Shown here piece by piece: positions 7,236 to 17,300 of a DNA stretch of 29,309 nt (positions are counted from its first letter, which is position 1; each line of letters opens with the position of its first letter). The notes under the pieces were generated by a model. The model saw nothing but the letters and a program-made list of their open reading frames with translations, was not told where the DNA came from and did no database searches. Location of the stretch: positions 1 through 29,309 of the forward strand of contig JBJTUF010000003.1 in assembly GCA_046080565.1 (NCBI GenBank), given 5' to 3'. Source of the stretch: Cuspidothrix sp046080565. Its GTDB lineage: Bacteria; Cyanobacteriota; Cyanobacteriia; Cyanobacteriales; Nostocaceae. The position numbers and the translations under genes were made by a program.

Positions 7236-7838
7236 TCATCTGTTAGACTTCAATATATACCCTTCCAATCGGACAAATTCATAACCATCGTGGTCTGTGA
7301 TGCGATCGCCCGGACGACCAGCCCATTGTGTGGTAGCAAAATAATCACCTCTTCTTTGACTCCACCAGGTATAGAGAGGAATAGTACCACTGGGTTGTGA
7401 TTTTGATGGTGGATAAATATACCCTTCTACACGTACGAATCCATAATCTGGTGATTTACGAACGCCTGGACGACCAGTCCAAGAGGGGTTAGTCGTGATA
7501 AAGTTGTCTTTACGAGATGGACTCCACCAACCATATAAAGGAATAGTTCCACTAGGTCTTGGTTTACTGGGATTAAATACAGAACCCGCTACACGCACAA
7601 ACCCATAACCATCATGGTCTGTTCTGCGATCGCCTGGACGACCAGCCCATTCCCTTTTGGTAGTGGCAAAATTGTCACCTCTGGCTGGACTCCACCAGGT
7701 AAAAAGATTCACGGTTTTCTCACTTGTGATAATATTTGTTCGTGCTGCTGAAACTGAACTCAAATAAGAATCGTAAACAAGAGTTGATAAACCTACTGTA
7801 GTTAAAAGGATAGTGGATACAAACTTGTTGATTTTCAT
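7236..7838 (-). CDS. Secreted protein with three about 55-aa repeats
   Basis: The first 32 residues (basic MKINK, a hydrophobic core, then VSAA before an Arg) look like a signal peptide, so the product is probably exported. The mature part is almost entirely three repeats, at about residues 45-100, 101-154 and 155-196. Each has a WWSxxRxDxFxTT core, a WxGRPG turn, then YxFVRxxG, and the first two end with SGTIPLY, which leads into the next unit. This resembles the DUF5648-type repeat seen in secreted bacterial and fungal proteins, where aromatic and HFYTT-like residues recur, but I am not certain of the family. The third repeat is shorter by three residues at its NP linker. Possible roles are carbohydrate or surface binding. 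Two upstream direct repeats (7884-8007) may take part in its control. Confidence 0.8.
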   Translation of the reverse strand: MKINKFVSTILLTTVGLSTLVYDSYLSSVSAARTNIITSEKTVNLFTWWSPARGDNFATTKREWAGRPGDRRTDHDGYGFVRVAGSVFNPSKPRPSGTIPLYGWWSPSRKDNFITTNPSWTGRPGVRKSPDYGFVRVEGYIYPPSKSQPSGTIPLYTWWSQRRGDYFATTQWAGRPGDRITDHDGYEFVRLEGYILKSNR

Positions 7839-8287
7839 GTTTTAATGCCTTTATTAGATAAAAATTGGATTGTTTTTGCTCTTACTTTCAATAACAGATG
7901 AGGAAAATAAATTATTCCAAAATTTCTTGGTAGTTACAATTTCGAGAAGCAGTTTTTTCTCCTCACTTTCAACAACAAATGAGAAAAACAAAATATTCCA
8001 AAATTTCCAGAAAAAATTTTTATAGGCTATAAAAAAGCCATCAAACCCTGGTTCAAAAAGCTTTTTAGTCCCAATTCAGTCACCACTCAGGGCATCAAAT
8101 CCAATCACCCACCCTATACAACAAGTGCTTAATATAACTACGTATATCTTTATGGTAAAATTACGTAAATAGTCAGGAACATATAAACTTGATATTAGTC
8201 ATTCTCAGCAATCTACACTAGCTATATCGCCCTTTTTAGTAATTTTTGTATCTACTTTATCTTTAGATCAACTGAGATTTAACAATT
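7839..8287. other. A+T-rich divergent intergenic region
   Basis: This region separates the secreted repeat protein (minus) from the sigma factor (plus) and must contain both promoters. I see the two 43-bp direct repeats and A+T-rich tracts, but no reading frame worth calling and no promoter of good quality. Confidence 0.5.
7884..8007. repeat. Two 43-bp direct repeats, 81 bp apart
   Basis: The segments 7884-7926 and 7965-8007 match at 38 of 43 positions. Both start ACTTTCAA and end ATTCCAAAATTTC. They lie 46-170 bp upstream of the secreted repeat-protein gene. They could be operators, or remains of a small duplication. Confidence 0.6.
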
Positions 8288-8920
8288 ATGTATTTACACT
8301 TAGTTTCAGGGACTATGAAGCATCCACCTATTGATTCACAACTTCAACAAGTAATCACCAAGATTGCCCAAAAATATACTAGGGGCAATTCTATATCTTG
8401 GGAAGATGCTGCCCAAAACGCTATCATGAAAATTTATGAAGCACTCAACGCTGGCAAGTTTCAAGGAGGAATTGAAGAATTTCAGCGTTGGGCTACAGTT
8501 GTGGCAAAGCGTGAAACTATTAATTTAGTCAAAAAAGAATCTTTACGAAATCACCCAAGTTTAGACACACCTATTCCTGGAACTGATTTATCTATAGGTG
8601 ATACAATTGCTGACGAGTTTAACCTTTTAGACGCTGTAACTCATGCAGAGTTAATTTTAAAAGTAAGACAAGCAATTATCAATTTAGATTCCCGTTATCC
8701 CAAACGGAACTATCTCAAACTATGGCAACTCAGGGTAGCAAATCACAACCAAATTCAACAAGCCTCAGCACTGGAAATTAGTCAAGGGGAAGTTTCCAAG
8801 CGTTGGAAGCAATTAGTTGAACTTATCACCATAGAATTAGGATTAGTGAACGTTGATGGTGTCAAACGCGAACAGCAAAATATTAAAAATAATCGCAAGA
8901 GATCCGAAGACAAATGGTAG
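8288..8920 (+). CDS. Sigma-70 family (ECF-like) RNA polymerase sigma factor
   Basis: A 210-residue protein with only two recognisable sigma regions. Region 2 spans about residues 35-85 (ISWEDAAQNAIMKIYEAL, then EFQRWATVVAKRETINLVKKE). A C-terminal helix-turn-helix-like region 4 lies at about residues 140-185 (NYLKLWQLRVANHNQIQQASALEISQGEVSKRWK, where AxxLEISQGEVSKRWK is the likely recognition helix). Like ECF factors it lacks regions 1 and 3. It should direct RNA polymerase to a limited set of promoters, perhaps its own cassette. An internal ATG at 8315 (MKHPPIDSQ) preceded by AGGGA is a credible alternative start. The next gene, a DUF1822 protein, begins 158 bp downstream on the same strand. 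No classical anti-sigma factor with a zinc motif is present. Confidence 0.8.
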   Translation: MYLHLVSGTMKHPPIDSQLQQVITKIAQKYTRGNSISWEDAAQNAIMKIYEALNAGKFQGGIEEFQRWATVVAKRETINLVKKESLRNHPSLDTPIPGTDLSIGDTIADEFNLLDAVTHAELILKVRQAIINLDSRYPKRNYLKLWQLRVANHNQIQQASALEISQGEVSKRWKQLVELITIELGLVNVDGVKREQQNIKNNRKRSEDKW

Positions 8921-9078
8921 TAGAATTGGGGATTTTTCTTTTTTATTGCCAAAATAAGGAAAAATCACCAATAACAGACCGAACAAATATTTGATAAGTT
9001 CCTGATTTTTCAGCATAAAATCGTGGACTGACTTGTTAATAAAATTAACTATCCTTGAAAATTAGGACATATAAATCT

Positions 9079-10443
9079 ATGTTGACAAATTTTGATAAAA
9101 ATAAATCTGATCATACGCGAAGACCTTACGAATCAACACCACAACCTGGAGAAATTTGGGAGTTAAGCCGTAATTTACAATTTCCTGGAGAATTTTCTAC
9201 TGATGAAAAAAATAAACTTTACTCAACAGAAGCTAAAAGTTTTTTACAAGGTAATACTCTATCTCGCTATGTCATGATTGTCATGCAGTTGGAATCAAAT
9301 AGTGAAACCGAATCAGAATGTAATATTGTTTCTGTGATGGTATTGTCTGCGGAAATCAATTTTATTTCTGATGTTGATTTACTTATTCCCGCAGATATTT
9401 CTGGTTTATCACAAGATTTATTAGCTGAAACTTGGCACGTACAACCCATGCTTACTTGTAACTTACTTAAACAAGTTGGGAAGAGATTATCACGAAATAT
9501 TTATGATATATTGCTAACTAATGGAGACTATCATCATGGTTTAGTAAATCAACCTCCAGAAATTTTTGAGGTTGAAAGATTGGGAATAAAAGTAGGAAAA
9601 AGAAAAGCTTTAGATATACCGATAATTGCTTTATTCCATAAACAAGAAAAAGCTTGGAGTGATGTATTAACAATACCAGTAGCAGCTTATCGCACCTATT
9701 TTAAAAGTGTGAATCTTACCAATCAACTTCTCAATGAGTATTTAGAAGTAGAACAAGAATTATTACAATCTAATACCCAAATAGATAAAATATATATTAA
9801 TCTGAGTCGCTGGTGGCAAAATATTTTTGAATCAGAATGGCTGGATTTTTATATGTTACCAAACTTTGCGATCGCAACTCGCAGTCATAATTTTCAAAAT
9901 TTCCAGCCAAATAGCGATGAAATAGCAGAAAATATTCAACAATTATCATCAGGAAATAACGAAAATAACCGTCGAATTGCGGCTAAACGATTAGGAGAAA
10001 TTGCTGTTGGTAATGTAGATGCAATTCAATCTTTAGTCAGTTTATTAAGAAGTACCTCAGATGATGAAACCTTGTGGATAGCGGTAGAAAGTTTGAGAAA
10101 AATTGACCCAGAAAATCCTGCTGCTGGTGTTAGGAGACTAAAACTAATTGATTTAGGGATGGATATTGCTGGTAAAGAGGTAGCCTTAGCTGTAGCATTA
10201 TTACAAAAATGTGATGGTGATATTGGTGTCATGTTGCAAGTTTACCCCACAGGTAATAATGATTATTTACCACCAGATTTAAAGTTAATATTACTAGATG
10301 ATTCTGGAGAAATATTGCGTGAAGTCACTGCTAGACGTGCAGATGTTTATGTTCAGCTTAAATTTACCTGTGAGATGGGAGAAAAGTTTAGTGTACAACT
10401 AACTTTAGGTGATGCTAATTTTCGTGAAGATTTTGTGATTTAG
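9079..10443 (+). CDS. DUF1822 family protein with HEAT-like insert, 454 aa
   Basis: A soluble protein of unknown function that, as I know the family, is restricted to cyanobacteria and often lies beside sigma and CHAT genes. Family marks are an N-terminal segment with QPGEIWELSR, a middle LSRWWQNIFESEWLDFYML (about residues 243-261), and a C-terminal domain with KLIDLGMDIAGKEVALAVAL, then YLPPDLKLILLDDSGE, ending FREDFVI. Between the middle and C-terminal domains, residues of roughly 300-355 (RRIAAKRLGEIAVGNVDAIQSL then WIAVESLRKIDP) form what look like two HEAT/armadillo-like helical repeats, a protein-interaction insert. The frame extends upstream to a TTG at 9055, but the ATG at 9079 with AGGA 11 bp before it is preferred. 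Placement suggests it connects the sigma factor to the CHAT protease, as adaptor or substrate; this is inference. Confidence 0.8.
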   Translation: MLTNFDKNKSDHTRRPYESTPQPGEIWELSRNLQFPGEFSTDEKNKLYSTEAKSFLQGNTLSRYVMIVMQLESNSETESECNIVSVMVLSAEINFISDVDLLIPADISGLSQDLLAETWHVQPMLTCNLLKQVGKRLSRNIYDILLTNGDYHHGLVNQPPEIFEVERLGIKVGKRKALDIPIIALFHKQEKAWSDVLTIPVAAYRTYFKSVNLTNQLLNEYLEVEQELLQSNTQIDKIYINLSRWWQNIFESEWLDFYMLPNFAIATRSHNFQNFQPNSDEIAENIQQLSSGNNENNRRIAAKRLGEIAVGNVDAIQSLVSLLRSTSDDETLWIAVESLRKIDPENPAAGVRRLKLIDLGMDIAGKEVALAVALLQKCDGDIGVMLQVYPTGNNDYLPPDLKLILLDDSGEILREVTARRADVYVQLKFTCEMGEKFSVQLTLGDANFREDFVI

Positions 10444-10523
10444 TTCAATTAAACTATGTAGGCTATGGGATTATTAGTAATAACCATACCTACATTAAAT
10501 TCATTTACATAATAGTATTATTG

Positions 10524-13280
10524 ATGTTTATTAACTTTGCCGGGAAAAATCTTCAAGGTCATGACTTTAGTGGTCAAAACCTTACAGGTGCAGACTTTAG
10601 TAATGCCGATATTCGGGGTGCAAATTTTACTAATGCGATTCTGAGAAATGCTAATTTTCAAAATGCAAAAGCTGGTATTAAAAATGATTGGGCAACTTTT
10701 TTGCTCATAGTTTCGTTTTTACTATCTATAATATCAGGCATTTTTTCAGGATTTTCGGGTACTTATTTAGCAACTTTTGTACTTAAGGCTTCTTATAGTA
10801 CAAATATTCATATTTTTTTGGCATCATTTACTGCGCTTACAGTTTTATTTGCTGTTACTATTTTCCGAGGAATAAGAGATGCTTTAGTAACTGTCATTAT
10901 TATTAGCACCATTGCGGGAGCTTTTTGTGGAATATTTGCTGGAATATTTCCTCAAGTAGTAGTTATACCATTTATTACTGGCTCTTTTCTAGTTGCCATT
11001 ACAGTTGCTTTTTTGATTGGAACAATAGCTTGTACTATTGCAGGAATAATTGCTATTTATTTTGCTATAACAGTAATTATCTTAAGCATAATTGGAGTAA
11101 TTCCTGGCTCTCTTGTTGTTGCGAAAATGGCTGTTGCTATGGGTTTTTCTACTGGAGAGGTTGTTAGTGATTTTATTGAAATCTTTATTGGTGCTATCAG
11201 CGTAAATATTTTCGTAACGTTGCTTAATGGTTATGTTAGTTGGCAAGCTATAAATTTCAATGAAAAATACAATTTAGTTGTCAACCTAGCTGTTGCATTA
11301 GTTAGCATTCGTGGAACCTGTTTTAGAAATGCTGACATCAGATCAGCTAACTTTATCAATGCTAATCTCAAAACTATAGATATAAGAAAAGTAACTCTAA
11401 TTCACAGCAACTTTTATTCTGCAAAACAACTTGACTATGCTATGTTTGGTAGTACTATTTTAAATAACCAAAAAGTGAGAAGTTTGCTTGTTACTAAAAG
11501 AGGTTGGCAAAAGTCTTTTGCTGGTTGCAATCTTAAGGGTGCAAATCTCGCAGGTGCAGACCTAAGTTATGCTAATTTAACCGAAAGTGATATTAGTCAA
11601 GCAACCCTAGAAGGTGCAAATTTAGAATATGCAAATCTTACTAAAACTCAAGCTATAGGTACAAATTTTCAAAAATCAAATTTAACTGGAGCTTGTATAG
11701 AAGCTTGGAATATTGACAATACAACTCAATTAGAGGGAGTAATTTGTGACTACGTTTATCTGTTAAATAATCAGCAAGAACGTCGTCCTAGCAGTGGAAA
11801 ATTTGCTCCTGGAGAGTTTACTAAAATATTTCAAGTTGTGATCAATACAGTTGATTTAATTATCCGTAATAGTTTAGAAGATTTACAGGCTTTATCTGTA
11901 GCTTTGACAAAAGTACAAATAGAAAATGAAGATATTCCTTTAACATTTAGAAGTTTTGAAAATAAGAGTGATGGTGTTGCACTTGTGCGTCTGGATGTAC
12001 CAGAAGCAACAGATAAGGCGAAAATCCACGCTGAAATTATTCAAAATTATGAATTTGCTCTCCAACAATTAGAAGCAAGATATCAAGCAGAATTAAAAAG
12101 TAAAGATGAACAAATTATTATTTATCGTCAACATCAAGCTGATTTAAAAGAATTAATCCAAATGATAGCCCCTACTATAAAAAAATCTCCAGAAGGAAAG
12201 TTAGTAATTTTAAAATTAGGTCAGGGTGATTTAACTACAGTATTTCCTGTTACATTACAAATTAGTCTAGAAGGAGAAAGCCCATATTTTGAATTAACGG
12301 GTCAATTACCTCCGGCTTCAGAATTAGCTTTAGCATATCATCAATGGCAAACTGTATATCGTCAAAGTTTACAGGGAATTTTGCGAATTAAGTTTCCAGA
12401 AACACAAGTTACCAATATTAGCAAGCGAGAATTATTCAGAGAATGCGATAAATTAGCAGATGCTTTAAAAAAGCAAGTGAACTTATGGTTAAATTCCGAA
12501 TTATTTCGCCCTGTTAAAGAGCAATTACTAGAAAAATTAAATCCCTCAGAATCTATTCGGATACTTTTGCAAACAGAAGACAGCCAATTACGAAGAATTC
12601 CCTGGCAACTGTGGGATTTTTTTGAACGTTGTCCTCAAGCCGAAATTGCTCTTTCTTCAACTGTTTATGAAAAAAAAGAAAGGTCTCCATCATCGAAATC
12701 TCATGTAAAAATATTAGCAATATTGGGAGATAGTACGGGGATTGATATACAAAAAGATAGATTTTTACTTGAACAATTACCAAATGCAGAAATAACCTTT
12801 CTAGTAGAACCTAAACGCCAACTGCTAAATGATGAACTTTGGCTACAATCTTGGGATATCCTATTTTTTGCTGGACACAGTTTTACTCAATCTGAAACAG
12901 AAGAAATTGGTTATTTTCATATTAATCAAACTGATAGTTTAACTATTGCTGAGTTAAAAAATGCTCTGACAAAAGCTATTAGTCAGGGTTTACACCTGGC
13001 AATTTTTAACTCTTGTGATGGTTTGGGAATAGCCACTAATTTAGCAGATTTACATATTCCTCAAATGATTGTGATGCGTGAACCAGTACCTGATAAAGTA
13101 GCGCAGGAATTTTTAAAGAATTTTCTCACCGAATTTTCCAATGGTAAACCTTTATATCAATCAGTACGGGAAGCACGTTATAAGCTACAAGGTTTAGAAG
13201 ATAAATTCCCTTGTGCAACTTTGCTACCAGTAATTTGTCAGAACCCAGCAGAAATTTATTCCCCCATAATTGGAGGTTAA
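10524..13280 (+). CDS. Pentapeptide-membrane-CHAT protease, 918 aa
   Basis: The domain order is unusual. Residues 2-45 are pentapeptide repeats (LTGADFSNADIRGANF). About residues 52-250 form a block of seven or so hydrophobic helices. Two further pentapeptide blocks follow (about 264-305 and 335-400, e.g. LKGANLAGADLSYANL). About residues 500-560 are charged and likely coiled coil. The C-terminal ~170 residues are a CHAT domain, the caspase/separase-like peptidase family that includes HetF. The catalytic pair is visible: His785 in FFAGHS and Cys831 in FNSCDG, each after a hydrophobic strand, and the family tail FLKNFLTEFSNGKPLYQSVREAR is present. It is thus a likely active Cys protease tethered at a membrane. 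The ATG at 10524 is preceded in frame by a TTG; neither has a strong ribosome site. It lies 80 bp after the DUF1822 gene and ends before a strong hairpin. Confidence 0.85.
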   Translation: MFINFAGKNLQGHDFSGQNLTGADFSNADIRGANFTNAILRNANFQNAKAGIKNDWATFLLIVSFLLSIISGIFSGFSGTYLATFVLKASYSTNIHIFLASFTALTVLFAVTIFRGIRDALVTVIIISTIAGAFCGIFAGIFPQVVVIPFITGSFLVAITVAFLIGTIACTIAGIIAIYFAITVIILSIIGVIPGSLVVAKMAVAMGFSTGEVVSDFIEIFIGAISVNIFVTLLNGYVSWQAINFNEKYNLVVNLAVALVSIRGTCFRNADIRSANFINANLKTIDIRKVTLIHSNFYSAKQLDYAMFGSTILNNQKVRSLLVTKRGWQKSFAGCNLKGANLAGADLSYANLTESDISQATLEGANLEYANLTKTQAIGTNFQKSNLTGACIEAWNIDNTTQLEGVICDYVYLLNNQQERRPSSGKFAPGEFTKIFQVVINTVDLIIRNSLEDLQALSVALTKVQIENEDIPLTFRSFENKSDGVALVRLDVPEATDKAKIHAEIIQNYEFALQQLEARYQAELKSKDEQIIIYRQHQADLKELIQMIAPTIKKSPEGKLVILKLGQGDLTTVFPVTLQISLEGESPYFELTGQLPPASELALAYHQWQTVYRQSLQGILRIKFPETQVTNISKRELFRECDKLADALKKQVNLWLNSELFRPVKEQLLEKLNPSESIRILLQTEDSQLRRIPWQLWDFFERCPQAEIALSSTVYEKKERSPSSKSHVKILAILGDSTGIDIQKDRFLLEQLPNAEITFLVEPKRQLLNDELWLQSWDILFFAGHSFTQSETEEIGYFHINQTDSLTIAELKNALTKAISQGLHLAIFNSCDGLGIATNLADLHIPQMIVMREPVPDKVAQEFLKNFLTEFSNGKPLYQSVREARYKLQGLEDKFPCATLLPVICQNPAEIYSPIIGG

Positions 13281-13293
13281 CAACCCTAGATAA

Positions 13294-13341
13294 AAATAAA
13301 GCGATCGCTCACCATAATTTCGGTAAAATATCGCTTTATTT
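13294..13341. terminator. 12-bp perfect hairpin closing the CHAT cassette
   Basis: AAATAAAGCGAT (13294-13305) pairs fully with ATCGCTTTATTT (13330-13341) over a 24-nt loop that includes part of a HIP1 site. The stem lies between the CHAT gene and the convergent TrbI-like gene, with A- and T-rich flanks on either side, so it can serve as a terminator for both strands. Confidence 0.6.
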
Positions 13342-13376
13342 ATATTATTAAGTTCACGACCTCACAAGAATTGAGG

Positions 13377-14060
13377 TTATTGACGAGTAATTACTAAATT
13401 GGAAGTCAGGGTAATAGCTAAATCTTCTTCTGGTCTTAGCACAAAAACATCTGCTTTTTTCTTCCGCAATAGAACACTAGCCAAAGCACCGGCAGCAGCA
13501 CCACCCACAGGTTCTAAAACTTCAATTTTCTTATTACCTGTGAGCAAAGAAATCACACTAGCTGCACCTGCACCAATAGCAGCATCAGTTAATATTTGTC
13601 CAGTATCACTGCCTTTGTTAATTGTTTCTGTTGTCGTAATAGTTCTGGAATTAGCAAAAATCTGTTGTCTTCTACCAGAGGGAAATACTAATTCTTGGGC
13701 AACAAAGCGGACACCCTGCTGTTTATTACTAGAAGATGAACTATTTAATCTCACTGGTTGTAATTGACCAATAACTTCAGTATTAGCAGGAATCAAAATA
13801 TTTCTATTTCTATCAGTAATATCGTCAGCTATTTTTAGAGTTAAAGCTACACTTTCACCAGGATTGACAATAATTTTGTCTTTTTCGTAGGTGACAGGTA
13901 AGGTTGCACCAGAGCGAATACTAATTGTCCGCGATTGATTAAGATTGAATCCTTGAGCAACGACAGGACTAAAAGACACAAAGGGGGTAGCTGCACCAGT
14001 TGTAATGGCTATAGCCATAAGTGCAGCCGTGCTAGATTGCCAACGAATAAAACGACTCAT
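13377..14060 (-). CDS. Secreted TrbI-like cyanobacterial protein, 227 aa
   Basis: From the ATG at 14058-14060 the protein starts with MSRFIRWQSSTAALMAIAI and reaches SPVVAQG at about residue 37, a signal peptide with an Ala-x-Ala-like end. The mature part has a beta-rich domain (VNPGESVALTLKIADDI, ILIPANTEVIGQLQPV, VRFVAQELVFPSGRR) and a Gly/Ala-rich segment (DAAIGAGAASVISLL, GGAAAGALASVLL) before a final strand. NILIPANTEVIGQL followed by a Gly/Ala-rich helix resembles the C-terminal domain of TrbI/VirB10 proteins, and related cyanobacterial proteins are often so named. There is no other conjugation gene here, so a role in DNA transfer should not be assumed. An in-frame upstream ATG would add 16 residues and spoil the signal peptide. 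Confidence 0.65.
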   Translation of the reverse strand: MSRFIRWQSSTAALMAIAITTGAATPFVSFSPVVAQGFNLNQSRTISIRSGATLPVTYEKDKIIVNPGESVALTLKIADDITDRNRNILIPANTEVIGQLQPVRLNSSSSSNKQQGVRFVAQELVFPSGRRQQIFANSRTITTTETINKGSDTGQILTDAAIGAGAASVISLLTGNKKIEVLEPVGGAAAGALASVLLRKKKADVFVLRPEEDLAITLTSNLVITRQ

Positions 14061-14322
14061 GATGGGAATTGCCAATATATATATGATATGTCTGATGACG
14101 TGACTCAAGGGGAATAGTTTCTAGCAAAATCTTAGCTAGTTTGAGAATGATGACTCTAATTGGTGTTCCCTAAAATATGAAAAAAAAGCCTCTTATTATT
14201 GTAAATTTTTGTAAAATTGATGTCTTCAAGACTAGAAACCTGATTAATACATAGCTAAACTAACAAAAAGTGCATCTGTACTGTTAACTTATCAAAATTG
14301 TAAATGTGGCACTATAGCCTAA

Positions 14323-17300
14323 ATGATCCCAATCCAACTTATTATCAAAAACTTTCTCAGTTACCGTGATGCAGCCTTAGATTTTAGCGGCTTGCATACG
14401 GCCTGTATTTGTGGTTCTAATGGTGCAGGAAAATCTTCTCTCCTAGAAGCTATCACTTGGGTGATATGGGGTGAAAGCCGAGCAACTGTTGAAGATGATA
14501 TCATTCATTCTGGAGCAAAAGAAGTCCGAGTTGATTTTATTTTTGTTAGTGGTCAGCAAACTTATCGGGTCATTCGCAACCGAGTTAGGGGTGGAACTAG
14601 CATTTTAGAATTTCAAATTGAAACTACGACTGGGTTTCGCCCTTTAACTGGTAAGGGTTTAAAAGCTACTCAGGATATAATTCTGGAACATATCAAGCTA
14701 GATTATGACACATTTATTAATTCAGCTTACTTACGCCAAGGTAAGGCTGATGAATTTATGCTCAAACGGCCTGCTGAACGCAAGGAAATTTTAGCAGAGT
14801 TGTTAAAATTAAATCAATATGATCAATTAGAAGAACGGGCAAAGGATAGCTCTAAACTTTATAAAGGACGAGGTGAGGAGCTAGAACGTTCCTTAGAAAA
14901 TATCAAAATTCAACTTCAACAGAGGGAAGCAACAGAAAGCCAACGAGCAGAGTTAGAAACTCAGCTAAATGATTTGCAACAAATACAAGCTTTTGAAAAT
15001 ATTCAATTACAAAGTTTGCAAGTTATCCAACATCAACGGCAAAATTGGGAACAACAATTAAATTTTGTACGCCAACGTTATGATAATTTAAGTCAAGATA
15101 GCGATCGCCTACAACAAGAACAACTAGCCGTAAAATCCCAATTAACCGAGGTAGAAAATACTATCAATCAACAAGCAGATATTCAAGCCGGTTATACTCA
15201 ATATCAAAATCTCCAATCCCAAGAAGAAATTTTTGCAACTAAATTTGAACAACATAGCCAAGCTACCAATTTAAAACAACAAAAACAACAACAGTTATAT
15301 AAACAAACCCAAGAATTAGAACGCCAACTACAACAAACAGAAGCTCAATTAGCAGCCCTAGAACAACAAGAACAAGAAATTGCCCAAACCTTGAGTAAAT
15401 CAGGAGATATTGAAGGAGGGTTATTAAAATTAAATCAAGCCCGTGAGCATTTGGCAAATTTAGATCAATTACAAATGCAAGTCACGCCATTACTACAACA
15501 AAGGGCAAGTTTGCAAAGTCAATTAGACCGCGCTCATGCTGGTTTAGTGGCCCGATTGGAACAAATGCAAGCCACAGAAAATCAATTGCAAAATCAAAAT
15601 CATCGTCAACCCCAATTACAACAAGCAGTAATGGAGGTAGGAACGCAAATTGAAGAATTAGAAAAAAAGCGCGTTTATCTGCAAAGAGTCCAGGAAAAAG
15701 GACAGGAAAGAAGACATTTTATTGAACGTTTGCAAGCTCACCAACGAGATTATGAAAGATTATTGGGAGAACTAGAACAAAAATTGCAAATGTTACAAAA
15801 TCCCGATGCCACTTGTCCTTTATGTGAACATCATTTAGATGAACATCATTGGAGTCGAGTAGTCGAAAAAACTCAATTACAATATCAAGATACCCAAGGA
15901 CAATTTTGGGTAGTACGAGAACAAATGGCAGTTTCAGATCGAGAAATTCAGGTACTCCGACAGGAATATCGGGAAATATCTCAAATGTTATCAGGTTATG
16001 ATGCTCTGCGAGAACAAAAAGGCAAATTAGCTGCCCAATTACAAGCTAACAGTGATATTCAAGCTCAATTACTACAAATTACTGCCGAAAAACTACATTT
16101 AGAACGTTCTTTAGCAAATGGGGATTATGCACCGGAAAAACAAGCAGAAATTCAGCAATTAGATCACTATATTCAACAACTTAATTATAGTGAACAAGAC
16201 CACGCCCTTGCCCGTAATGAAGTAGAAAGATGGCGTTGGGCAGAAATTAAACAAGGGGAAATTAAAGACGCAATCAAAAGGCAAACAAAATTAACAGCTA
16301 GAAAACCAGAATTATTGACTAATAGCACTCAATTAAAAACTCAACTTCAACAAAGTCAAACTGATTCTGATTGTGCTAAAGAAATCGCTGTATTAGATGC
16401 ACAAATTACCGCCATTGGCTATAGTTCTGAACAGCATAATTATCTCCGTCAGGGTGTGCGTAAAGGTCAAACTTGGCAACTCCGTTATCAACAATTATTA
16501 TCTGCACAAGAACAATATCCTCAACTGAGAAATAAATGCCAAGATTTAGAAAATTCATTACAAAAAATAACCCAAGAAAAAGCCATATTAGCACAACAAA
16601 TTGAGGATATTGTTAAACAATTAACTGCTAGTGATAATCCCACTGTGCAAATTAATGCCTTAGAACAGCAGTTAGCAAACCGAAGACGGGAACTAGATGA
16701 TAAAATCTCCCAGTTGGGGCAATTAAAACAAATGGCGCACCAATTGGCAACTTTACAAAATCAGTATGAACAGGAAAAAGAGCAATTACAAATTTGCAAA
16801 CAACAACAGCGTGTCTATCAAGAATTAGCCCAAGCTTTTGGTAAAAATGGCATTCAAGCTTTAATGATTGAAAATGTTTTACCCCAATTAGAAGCGGAAG
16901 CTAATCAATTGCTTTCTCGGTTGAGTGCTAATCAATTTCACGTTCAATTTGTTACCCAAAAAGCGGGCAGAAGTGGCAAATCTACCAAGAAAAATGCTAA
17001 ATTAATAGATACTTTAGATATTTTAATTGCTGATGCCAGGGGAACACGCTCCTATGAAACTTATTCAGGAGGAGAAGCTTTTAGAATTAACTTTGCTATT
17101 CGTTTAGCATTAGCAAAATTATTGGCACAAAGGGCAGGGGCAGCTTTACAATTATTGGTGGTAGATGAAGGTTTTGGGACTCAAGATGGGGAAGGATGCG
17201 ATCGCCTAATTGCAGCCATTAACGCCATATCTGCTGATTTTGCCTGTATCCTCACTGTCACCCATATGCCCCACCTCAAAGAAGCTTTCCAAGCCAGAAT

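Noticed and set aside
13377..14060. Conjugation gene as evidence of a mobile plasmid region
   Set aside because: Only a TrbI-like domain with a signal peptide is present, with no other transfer gene; such proteins are common on cyanobacterial chromosomes.
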